Assembly (NCBI GenBank): GCA_036346405.1
Contig: CM070548.1
Span: 90,614,588 to 90,678,587 of the forward strand
Reading direction: 5' to 3'
Origin: Phyllostachys edulis
Taxonomy: Eukaryota > Streptophyta > Magnoliopsida > Poales > Poaceae
DNA: 64,000 nt
A program made the translations under genes and the position numbers. The first letter of the stretch is position 1. Each line of letters opens with the position of its first letter. Shown here one piece after another: positions 34,511 through 44,519 of this stretch. The notes beneath the pieces are model-generated. The model had not been told where the DNA came from and made no database searches. It saw only the letters and a list, made by a program, of their open reading frames with translations.

Positions 34511-35017
34511 CTGCACAAACCTTCTCAGGCTTAATAGATGGGGAGAAGAAAGCACACTGGGTAAGAGGGAAAAACACAAAGGTGAGCAAGAACAAGGGAG
34601 AAAGATGGAATAACCTAACTGGGGAGGTCGGTTAAACCCAAAGGGCAAATAGACAAAGAGCTAAAAAGAGGCAACAAAACTCAAACAGGAGGTCTAAACG
34701 GTACTAGACTAAGGAGGCAACTCTACTAAAACACATCTAACCCTACTTATCTGGGTGGTCAAATTAAGGCAAAGCTCGATCCTATTGAGATCACTGAGAT
34801 GAGAGGGGTCCATTTAAATTTGAAAACAAAGTTTCAGAGGGGATAAGGGGTGAGAACCTAAGAATGAGGTGAGAAGAAGTTAGGATAAGATCAGAATAGA
34901 GTAAGATGAGAGGAGAATAGCTACTCAAGTTATTCGGTTGGTTTGATTTATAAAATAAATTTTGAAACTCTTGACTAAACGACCAAGCTAACTAAGGTTA
35001 CGTCCTACAGTCGATAT

Positions 35018-35030
35018 GGTTCTGATACCA
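35018..35030 (-). other. primer-binding site of the minus-strand gypsy element
   Basis: The minus strand reads TGGTATCAGAACC, complementary to the 3' end of initiator methionine tRNA. It lies three bases inside the LTR end at 35034. This fixes the orientation of the element and shows that 35034-38063 is a 5' LTR. Confidence 0.85.
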
Positions 35031-35033
35031 TCT

Positions 35034-38000
35034 TGTCACGCCCCGGGTAGCAACCCCCGGGGATCACTGTGCATTATAGACCAGTCCCACGATCAGTCGC
35101 TAGTTTGCATAGTTCAACAACGATGTAATCACAGCCATATAACAAACTATAGATGAAGCAGACAAATTAACAATAATAACAGCAAAAGACCTTATGGCCA
35201 AGATTTTTACAGATGTTTGCCGCACAGGGCTACAACAAAAAGAGCTCACAGTGAAAACAAAAGAACATGTGGAAGTTATTCAACATACCCACAAGCAATC
35301 GAGTGGAGGACGTCCCTAGCACGAGAGATCTTCAAAGACCTCCTCTTCAAAGAGGTCGGAGCACCCTGAGTCCTCTTCAGTTGCTGATCAACCAGAGGGC
35401 ACAAGCCATGAGTACTTTGAATGTACTCAGCAAGCCATAAGAAAATGTATGCAAATACCATTCATGCAAGGCTTGACAAGGAGGTCTTGATGGTTACTTT
35501 GAAGAAAGCAATATTGAATTGAAATACAGTAAGTAGATTGCAACACACAAGTTGAAAGAGTAATACAGTAAGTAGGCAAGTTCTTTGAAAACAACACATG
35601 ACCACCCTGGTCACTACCCAGACCTCTCGTGACCACCCGGGTCACGACCCAGACCACTCGGAGCCAACCAAGACCAACAATTTTGAGAAAGTCTACCCCT
35701 TGCATGAAATCACCAGGTATGTCCATAACCGGGGACACGGCTATTCGAATAGATTTACACTCGGTAGAAGTTGTACAGCTTTACCTACAAGACACGACCT
35801 CTCTAGTTTGTTTGGCACCTGTCGATGCCCCTGCTCACGACCTTAGGTAAGCAGGCTAGAGCACGTGACAAGGCCTTTACAAGGTTCTGCCTTGACTCAG
35901 TTCCGCTCGCTAAGGTTTCACCTTCCTAGCCCCCTCTTATGCCAAGTGTGAGTGTCCATCCCATGTCTTACACACTTCCACCAAAACTGAACCGAATCAA
36001 AGTATTGCCAATTAGTTGGCCAGGTCCACCCCATAATGGACTTGTGGTTGAACGGTATGGCCTGGATCAATGGTTTACAAGGTTAAGTCCTTAGTGGCTG
36101 CTCAGGCGAGACATCATCGTCCCAATGTGCTTCCTGCACCCCCTTTACTACACGATCACTCACCCGAGCGAAAATATTTTGGGTTCAACCCGGCCAAATG
36201 ACCACCCTGGTCATGGCACAACAAGTTTTTATTATGGCAACACAAGCCAGGGCAACACATGCCAAGGCAACACATGCCAAGACAACGCATGCCACAATTC
36301 CATAATCTCTTAGTCAAGTTTAATCAATATTGAAACAGGTGAATGAGAGACAACGTATAACTAAGTAGGTCTAAGCAATATACGCACTCATGTTGGTTAT
36401 CACAATAAGAATGTCCAACTAAGATTACCCGCCTATGGTGTCCAAAGGTACATGTCAACATGTCAATCACAAGTATTCAAGGAATCATACTGACGAGTCG
36501 GTGCTTAGCTAATTCTCAAACCAGTTTTTATACAAATAGCCATGTATGTTGACATAAAACAATATACTTTTTGCAAACTAGGTTCAACATGATCAAAGGT
36601 CTACGACTGCCTTCGTTGAAGAGCTGAGGTTTTTCGGTAGAGGTCACCGGGTCCAAGAACTCTTTAGAGAAGCCGGAATCTACACGTACGAAAAGAGCCA
36701 AATAAATACAACAAATCCAAACAAAAATTAAAAAAACCCTACCAAACTAGAACCAAAAGAAAGGCACAGAAATAGAAGAACTAGAAACGGGCTCTCGGGA
36801 GGAGGTCCAACTAAGAGGGGTCGAGGGAGGTCCTGAGGAGGTCAAAGGAGGAGGTCCTGAGGAGGAAGTCCTGAGGATGTCAAAGAAGGAGGTCCTGAGG
36901 AGGTCAAATGATGCCCTGAGGTCCTACGAAGGATACGACTACTCACGTGGTTGTAAAAGGGACACAACTAAGCAACGGGGTGTGAGAGAGAGAGAGAGAG
37001 AGAGAGTCACAACTACTCAACGTGGTCGTGAGAGCAAAAGGAGGATAGGGCTTGGAGAAACTCACTAGGAAACAGAGAGAGAGGGAAAGACAAGAGGAGG
37101 ATAGCGAACAGCGCGGGCAATCCGGTGAACTCTTCAGCGGTGAGGTGACGACGACGCAAGGCTCCAGCGATCTCCTTGGCGACGAGGAGGCGACAGTGCA
37201 GCTTCAGCAGACTCTGGCGAAACTCCAAGCACAGAAGCACATGGTGAGAGCAAGAGAGCTGGGTGAGGAAAAGGTGATGATAGAGGGCTGCTCGGGCTTT
37301 TATAGCCTGGAGGAAACGAGGAGAGCCATTGAGAGACTCAAAAACACACATGTTCAAGGGTAGGTGAAGGAGGAGATGTGAGCAGGTCTGGGAGGAGACA
37401 AGAGGAGGAAACGGGTACTGTAGAAAAGACAACATTTAATGTGATACAATAGCATTTAATGCTCAAGAACCTTTGTGTCAGCAGTGACGCAATGGGAGGA
37501 AGGAGAAGGTGAGCAGGTCTGACAGGCAGGGCCAGTCAAAGCTCGGAAGGGTGGTCCAACCAAAGGTAGGTTGAGACCAAGGAGGAGATCGCGACCCAAG
37601 GGGTGGTCGTGACCCAGGGGTGGTCTTTGCAAAAAGACCAAGAGGGTAGTCGTGGCAAGTCTCTAGGACCACCCGGAGGTCTTGGACAAAGGGGAGGTCC
37701 AAACGAGAGGGAGGTCTGGACTAAAGGGGGGGTCCAAATGAGAGGGAGGTCTGGACTAAAGGGGGGGTCCAAACGAAAGGGAGGTCTGGACTACAGGGGA
37801 TGTCCAAACGAGAGGGAGGTCTGGGCTAAAGGGGAGGTCCAAACGAAAGGGTGGTAGGAGTGAACAGAGGAAGGGAGTTCAACACCAGAGAACTCCAGCA
37901 ACTCCAGAGAAACTGAACTCGAATTAGTTGAAGTTGGATTAGTTCATATTAAACCGCTGCAAATTTCTAAAATCTCCAAGTTAAGCTTGAGCAATTCAAC

Positions 38001-38063
38001 AAAACCAAAGGGTTATTTTTATTTTCTAAAATCTCAGAAACTTCAAAAAATTGGGATGTTACA
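35034..38063 (-). mobile_element. Ty3/gypsy 5' LTR (3.0 kb)
   Basis: Read on the minus strand it begins TGTAACATCCC (38063) and ends GGGGCGTGACA (35034), next to the primer-binding site. It belongs to the same family as the solo LTR at 11809-16354. It includes a (GA)n tract (36983-37006) and a G-rich minisatellite (37688-37855). The right edge abuts copia pol sequence, so the element inserted into the copia coding region. The remaining internal region and the 3' LTR are missing. ORFs within it are not genes. Confidence 0.85.
37688..37855. repeat. G-rich 35-bp minisatellite in the gypsy LTR
   Basis: Nearly five head-to-tail units of about 35 bases carry AAAGGGGGGGTCCAAACG and AGAGGGAGGTCTGGACT. 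An ORF that crosses them gives a repetitive Gly/Lys-rich product and is not believed to be a gene. Confidence 0.85.
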
Positions 38064-38212
38064 GAGATCATGTGGGCAAAGGAGATATCAAAATTAGCCA
38101 CATAAGGACCAATGATCAATTAGCCGATATCTTCACCAAACCATTAGATGAGAGCCGCTTTTACAAGTTGAAGAATGAGTTAAATGTCATAGATCATTCT
38201 AATGTTGCTTGA
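38064..38212 (+). pseudogene. C-terminal end of copia polyprotein (RNase H end)
   Basis: The reading frame RDHVGKGDIKISHIRTND, LADIFTKPLDESRFYKLK and then IDHSNVA with a TGA stop is the conserved C-terminus of Ty1/copia pol. The rest of pol is missing because the gypsy LTR joins at 38063. Its position upstream of an env-like ORF and the 41752 LTR fits a SIRE/Maximus-type element. Confidence 0.9.
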
Positions 38213-38805
38213 AACTCATGCCTCATGTCCTCATGTTCTCATTTGGTTTTCTTAACGTGTTTATGAAAATAGTTTCAAAATCTGCCTTAAATTCTCTATT
38301 TTTCTAAAAACTATATTCATTGAAGTTTCTATTATCTATCTCATGCACAATGATCCTAGAATTATTTATTTGAGTGTTTGAATCAAGGATCATTTGCATT
38401 TTCTGTTCAACTCCAGTTTTTGTCAAGCAAAACGGTAATATTGCGGTTTATCGCCGGTACTATCGCAGCCCGATAATACCGCTCCTCAACAGCGGTCTTA
38501 TTACCACAATTGGCTGACGGTTCCAAGTAGTAGTTTCAACCGATGCTTAATCCTCTTCCCTCTTTCACCGTGCTGTATAACCGCTCCCCATTCAGTCTCA
38601 AGAACTGCTGAGCCCCTCTCTCTCTTCTCTTCTATTCTCCACAAAACCTCCACTCAAATTCATTAATTTTGTGGATTTCTGTTAAATCTTTTGTTTGGGA
38701 TTGATTCTAGGAGTCATATCTCCTTCATTCCTTAAGGTAAATGCCCTTGAATCACTCTCTTTCTCATCCTTTTATCATCTACCTCATTTCTAGGGTTTCA
38801 TCAAA
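38213..38805. other. copia spacer between pol and the env-like ORF
   Basis: No gene is seen. It contains degenerate CGGTAATACCG-type motifs (about 38430-38520) like those in the LTRs. Confidence 0.5.
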
Positions 38806-39641
38806 GGGAAAATTAGCTCAGTGACATCACGTTAGAGCGTAATCAGAGAAATGACACTCCATTCATGACACACTTGAAAATAACATCGCGAACACCGAAA
38901 AATTAGATAAATAACATCGCCGCCAGTTACTTCTGTTTCCAGAAATTTTTAAATATAGAAACTGAGCTAAAAAAAATTATCAATTGTTTTACACAGTTTA
39001 ATTGCTTGTGTATTTTTTTTCAAAACTTTATACGTTCTGATTTTATCTCTAAAATTCATTTAAATATGCTGTTTGTAGGAATTTTCGGTCCAAATATTAT
39101 GAAATTATTTTTTCAGTCTCCTTACACAGTGGACTTGATTGTGTAATTTTTCTAGAATTTTATAAAATTAAGTAATGCAATTTCATAATGTCCACTGTGT
39201 GAGGAGTCTAATATTTTATAATGTAAGAATATTTTGAAATTTCATTAATTAATTTTGTAAAAATTCTAGAAAAATTACACAATCAAGTCCGCTATGTAAG
39301 GAGCCTGATTTTTTTCCCATAATGTTTGGACCTCATTTTATATATTAGAAAATTCCTACAAATATTATACTTAAATGAATTTTAGAGACAAAATCAAGAC
39401 GTATAAAGTTTTGAAAAAAAATACACAAGCAATTAAACTGTGTCAGGAGGCTCCACAAAAAAATTGATATTTTTTTAAGCTCAGTTTCTATATTTAAAAA
39501 ATTCTGGAAACGGAAGTAACTAGCGGCGATGTCATTCGTCTAATTTTTTTGATGTTCGCGATGTTATTTTTTAGTGTGTCACGAACGGAGTGTCGTTCCT
39601 CTGATTAAGCTCTAACGTGATGTTACTGAGCTAATTTCCCC
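38806..39641. mobile_element. foldback element (near-complete palindrome) with 9-bp duplication
   Basis: The two halves of this 836-bp element are inverted copies of each other along almost their full length. The left end is GGGAAAATTAGCTCAG; the right end in reverse is GGGGAAATTAGCTCAG. The flanks TTCATCAAA (38797-38805) and TTAATCAAA (39642-39650) agree at eight of nine positions, which suggests a MULE-type 9-bp duplication. It has no coding content and sits in the spacer ahead of the copia env-like ORF. Confidence 0.85.
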
Positions 39642-39956
39642 TTAATCAAAATGTGGATGAAATAGTCAATTTCTTTTGGACATTTTAGTACAAACTAGTG
39701 TTTGATGACTTATTATGTCTATCTCATGAATCCATTCATGTCAAACATTAGTTAGAATCAAGATTCGAATGATTGCTCTAAGACCATCTGCGAGTGCGGT
39801 AATACCGCCCGTTACAAACGGTGTTACCGATTTCCAGTAATACCGGATGTATACAGCGGTACTACCACTCCAGCAGAGAAAAATTGATTAAATCATACTA
39901 TTTCGCTTCAATCTTATCCTTCCATGTCCTAATTGCTTCCTCTTACCTTAGCAACC

Positions 39957-41432
39957 ATGTCAAGGGTGAAAACTGCCCCTCGCAAGGGTGCTTCCCCTGA
40001 TGGAGATCCAGAAGAGAGATATAATCCTCCAATCTCCATTGAACCATCTCAACCAAGAGTAGCCACTAGGAAGGCAACATCTCGCAAAGCAACAACTCCA
40101 AGAAAGGACAATGATCCTAAGACAGATGCTTTTCTATTATAAAAAAGGACAACATACCAAGGTTAATCATCAAACAATATCAAGTGGCTGAGGATGAAGA
40201 AGAAGAAGAATCAAGTAAAAATGATAAAGAGGATGAGGAATATTCTGAGGAAGAAGAAAGTGATGAGGATATGGTAGAGGCTGAAGAGCCTGATGTTGAT
40301 CTCACACAGATTTCAAATGATGATTATACAATTCTTCGTCATGCGAATCAATTTAAAAAACCATCTAACTCAACGGACTCAAGGTCTCATACTAGATTCC
40401 AGCAGCAACTTTATGCTCAATTTTATAGCCATCATCGTCAATTTGCTGATCACAAATATATATATTGGGCACATTTGGAGAGAATTGACCGTTTTACTGG
40501 TGCCTACCATCTTTTTCAAAGAGCCAGCCTGGAAGAGATAGTGGGATTAAAGTGTGACTGCAATAAAGAAGTAATTCAACAGTTCTATGCTACTGTTTAT
40601 GTATCCCCAGACTTCGATCTTCTAACATGGATGACAGAGACTCAACATATGCAAGCTACCAAAGCTGAGTTTGAGTGAGCTTTGAGGACATACTCGGGAA
40701 CACAAGAGAAAATCTATGAAAGAGGAGCTCTCAGAACTCCAGTGTGGCGTCAGTTCTATGATGAAACTGTAAATTTTGTGCCTAGGAGAATTGGAGGACT
40801 TCTCCCGTTACCAAGCTTGATCAATCGGATCATCAATCACACTTTCTTTCCTAAAAGTGGCAACTTTGATGCAATTTGAGGACATGCCTAGAACATCATA
40901 GAATGGAAGGAAGTTCGATGTTGTTGATCTCATCATTAGAGAAATTGGAGCTTCCAAGAATGATAGGATCAAAAGAATTTATTTTGCTCCTCATATTGTG
41001 GCACTTATCATAAGGAAGATCCAGTTCAGAGATGGACGTCCAGGAGTTCATAAGCCATATGGTCCAAGGGATGGGGGTCCAATTCCTACAACAATCCCCC
41101 CACAGATGCAAGAAAATGCTCCAGCTGAAGATCCAGCCACCCTCTCTTAGATTTATTAAGCTATTTTAGAGATTCGAGGTACTCAGCGAGAATTTCAAAC
41201 TAAGACCAACAATAGGCTGGCTACTTTGACAGAAAGTGTGAGCTCTCTAGAGCAAGTAGTTCTTGCAACTCCTTCGCCTGTTCGGTTTGGTCGTCGTCGT
41301 CGCCAAGTCTCTTCTCCGCATCCTCAAGATGCACCTCTAGTCCCATCATCTCAAGCTCCAACACCTCCTCAAGATCCACTTCAAGCTTCAACCTCTCAAG
41401 CTCCATCACCTCCTCAAGATCCAGCCGAGTGA
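39957..41432 (+). pseudogene. env-like ORF of the SIRE-type copia element, broken
   Basis: The frame begins MSRVKTAPRKGAS at 39957. After a stop and frame change it continues as an acidic segment (EDEEEEESSKNDKEDEEY) and a globular region (40300-40860, with HFADHKYIYWAHLERI-like sequence) carrying an internal stop at 40677. It ends with a coiled-coil-like piece (RLATLTESVSSLEQVVL) and Pro/Ser/Gln repeats up to the stop near 41430. This order (after pol, before the 3' LTR, Pro-rich tail) matches the extra ORF of SIRE/Maximus copia elements. Its function in those elements is not established. Several stops show it is dead. Confidence 0.7.
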
Positions 41433-41751
41433 TTCTTTTTTATTCTTGATGCCAAAGGGGGAGAAGAAAAGAATTGAAAGATTAAGGGGGAGCAAGCACC
41501 GCCAAAATCTCTAACAATACACAAATATGCATGAAAATCACCTCTTGAATACTTATGCACATCTTTAGGGGCGTTTTATTTATTTGTTGATAGACTTTGA
41601 ATGCAATTATCTCCATCTCCTTGATCTCTCATTTCTAGAATTAATTTCAAATCAAATGTCAAAACAAGAATATACAACTTGACGTATATTCAAAGTCTTT
41701 CAAATCATTAATATTGATTGGGTTGCCATCAATTACCAAAAAGGGGGAAAT
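41433..41751 (+). other. polypurine-tract region of the copia element
   Basis: Three G/A-rich tracts (AAAGGGGGAGAAG near 41452, AAGGGGGAGC near 41485 and AAAAAGGGGGAAA at 41738-41750) precede the LTR. The last touches the LTR start and is the likely plus-strand primer. Repeated purine tracts before the LTR are known in SIRE-type elements. Confidence 0.6.
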
Positions 41752-43195
41752 TGAAAGTATCTAGGCATCCAAAGATGGTTTTGGTAATTAATGTCAACAA
41801 TGTATTAAGAGACTAACATGTGTGCTAAGTTTGTTTAAATGATTAGTCCCAAAGGTTGAATGATGACATGGAAATAGCAATACAAAGGTGATAGAGATCG
41901 ACATGGCTCAAGGCAAAGGTATCGCTTAGTCCAAGGATCTTTTTTATAGTATTTTATCGGTCTTGGTGTATGGAGAAAAGATCGGATTTATAGGCTAAAT
42001 GTCGTACTATAAAGAGGGATCATGGCTAGTAGCTTGAGGATATTTTTACGTGCCATCTTGATCAACTAGGAGTCATGCATTGTATTTGTTTTTTTGCTTC
42101 TGGAAAACTGTTCAGAAAAATCGATAAGACCACTAGTATTGAGCGGTATTACCGCAGGTCGGTAATACTGAAATATACATGGTGATATGTATTTTCCAGA
42201 GAGTATATTTTGGATGATTTTGTTGAAATCCCATAATCGGTAAGACCGAAAGTACTGAGCGGTATTACCGCAAGGCGATATAGATTTTCCAGCAAGCATG
42301 TTTTTGGGAGTTTTCTTGAAACCTGAAAACGGTATTACCTCAAGTCTTCTACGGTATTACCACAAGTCGGTAATACCGAGTTTTACATGGCAGAATGATT
42401 TTTCCAGAGAGGGTGTTTTTCTTGTGATTCTTATCCTCTGGAAATCGGCAATACCGATATAGCCGAGCGGTATTACCGCAATGCGGTAATACCGATTTGT
42501 AGTTGGCGGTAATACCACAATTTTTCGTAACGACTATAACAGACACATTTAATGAACAACTGTCGACCGTTGTTTTTCGACAGCGGTAATACCGGGCTTG
42601 AATGGTGGTATTACCGCAAATGTTGATTTTTTTAGGGTTTTGGTTCAAACGGCTAGTTTTGTTGGTGGGGGTTATAAATACCTCCCCACCTACCTCTAGC
42701 TCAGAATTTCTTGAGCATATTCACTATCATTGAATACCCTTGAGCTCTTAGATACTCTCTACTACTCATTTGCTTTGAATTCCCATTTGGAGGTAGTTGA
42801 GAGCATTCAAGTGCACTGCATCATTAGTTGATCTTGTTGGCACTTGATTTTCCTCAAGCAAACACTTGGTTTATTACTCTTGGTGCTTGCCGGCACTTAG
42901 ACGACTTTGGAGGAAGTTTGAACGGTGAACTCTTCAAAGAAGATTGTGAAGAGTCCCGGCAATGGATTGTGAAGTGGTTGTGTGCTCACCATCTCCGGAG
43001 AGGAGGAAGTGCAACAATAGTGATCGAGGGTTGAGGCTTAATTCATGGAGCCGACTTGATTCATTCAAGTTTCCTCAATGTGGACTAGTGAAGACCAGCA
43101 AATCTTCGATACCATGGGAAAAACTTCATTGTCTCCATTGTTGTTTATTCGTGTCTTTACTACTTCAGCATTTACATTTCTAGCAATTTGACTGT
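41752..43195 (+). mobile_element. copia 3' LTR, left part (continues at 56394-56556)
   Basis: It begins TGAAAGTATCTAGG directly after a polypurine tract. It contains many CGGTATTACCG/CGGTAATACCG motifs (42120-42620), then a TATAAATA box near 42672. It is interrupted at 43195 by the Tat element. The rest resumes at 56394 and ends with the LTR terminus TCCTTGATCCTACA at 56556. The reassembled LTR is about 1.6 kb. Confidence 0.85.
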
Positions 43196-43937
43196 TGTCG
43201 GTGTTTTAGAACCGAACTTACGTAAAGATTGTTTGATTCGGGGGGTCTTCTAGAATAGAATCATGCAGAGAGATTGACACGGGAATTTTTATACAGGTTC
43301 GGGCCTTCTCCGGAGAGAATAACAACCCAACTCCTGTGTGTGTATGGTATTGAGTGTATACTGAACAATCAGGGGAAAAACTAAGACTATTACAGATAGT
43401 GCTTGTATCCCTGATGGCTCGATCCTTCCTCCTCCCTTTCTCTAGTTGGCGCCTTTTATAGTACGTGAAGGAGCGGCAGTTACTTCAGGTAAAGCGGCGC
43501 CTCATCACCTCCTGTAACGGGCGCATGTTGGTAGTAATTACCGGTGTATTAATTCCTCCACATCGCTCAACAAACTATATACCGAGATAATGGGTATTAC
43601 GTGCCATTATTCTCAGAGAATAACGGCGTATGATGATGATTGAATCCCTTAATCAATAAGACCCACTTGTCTGCAGGTTCATTTGATTATAAGGTGGTCG
43701 TGGTGACCTAGTCGAGAGGAATCTACGACTATGAGGTAGTCGTAGCGAGACTTACGACTATGGGATAGTTGTAGCATATCTTACGACTATGGGGGTGGTC
43801 GTAGAAGAACTTACGACCATCCATTTGGTTCTTCCTTCATAACATTAAGGGTACACTCGGGGTTCACATGACGCCATATTTACCTATAATAAAAATTATA
43901 GATAAAAGGTAAAAGGAGGATTATTATATCCTCGCCA
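43196..43937 (-). repeat. 3' LTR of the Tat-like element
   Basis: On the minus strand it starts TGGCGAGGATATAATAATCC and ends CTAAAACACCGACA. It includes four or five short direct repeats built on CTTACGAC and GGTCGTAG (43690-43830). Confidence 0.85.
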
Positions 43938-44519
43938 TCTAGCCCCGACTTCAAGTGAAAGCAACTTACTTGGTAAAGGGTTCTAGATGGTCTTACGATC
44001 ATGAGAGGATCGAGAAAATAATCGAAGGAAAAACTCTTCGATTGTATACTACTTTGACCGTAAATGTGCTTGGTCAAGAAAATTGCTTACGACTATCAAG
44101 TGGTCGTAAAAGCATTTCTACGATCACAAGGTGGTCGAGTATAGTGATCGGAAGAAGGAACTTTCCGATTATCATTTCCTTTGGTTGAAAAGATCTAACC
44201 AAGGAAGTAATTTCGCTTGAGATGTAAACGCAAACCTGAATTTCTCGAATGGACACTTTGGGAATCTCAAACGGCGCTTGTTAGCTCCGTGTCTGTTGAA
44301 GCGGTTCCGAGACGGTGGCGACCCTTTGAATGTCACGCCCGGCTCAAGGTACGTGGTTATATATACTCACGGAGGGTAAAACCTAAGATCTTACTTTTCC
44401 CCAAATTGCTCCTCTTTGTTCTTCAAGCTCTTGCCTTCTCCGCCGAAGTCGTTCTTGCCTTCTCACGCCACTCCAATTGTGCCCTCTTTTTCGACCCAAA
44501 ATTTCTGCTTCCGAGAGAG
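43938..44519. other. Tat-element region between the 3' LTR and the antisense ORF
   Basis: No gene is seen. It contains further CTTACGAC/GGTCGTA repeats (44080-44140), a possible antisense promoter segment with TATATATA at 44357-44364, and T/C-rich leader-like sequence before 44520. Confidence 0.5.

Noticed and set aside
37603..37857. Gly/Lys-rich repetitive ORF in the gypsy LTR
   Set aside because: It is a by-product of a 35-bp minisatellite whose unit length does not preserve one frame.
39957..41432. Env-like ORF as evidence of an endogenous retrovirus
   Set aside because: Its place after copia pol and before the LTR fits SIRE-type plant copia elements. No envelope signature is readable, and it has several stops.
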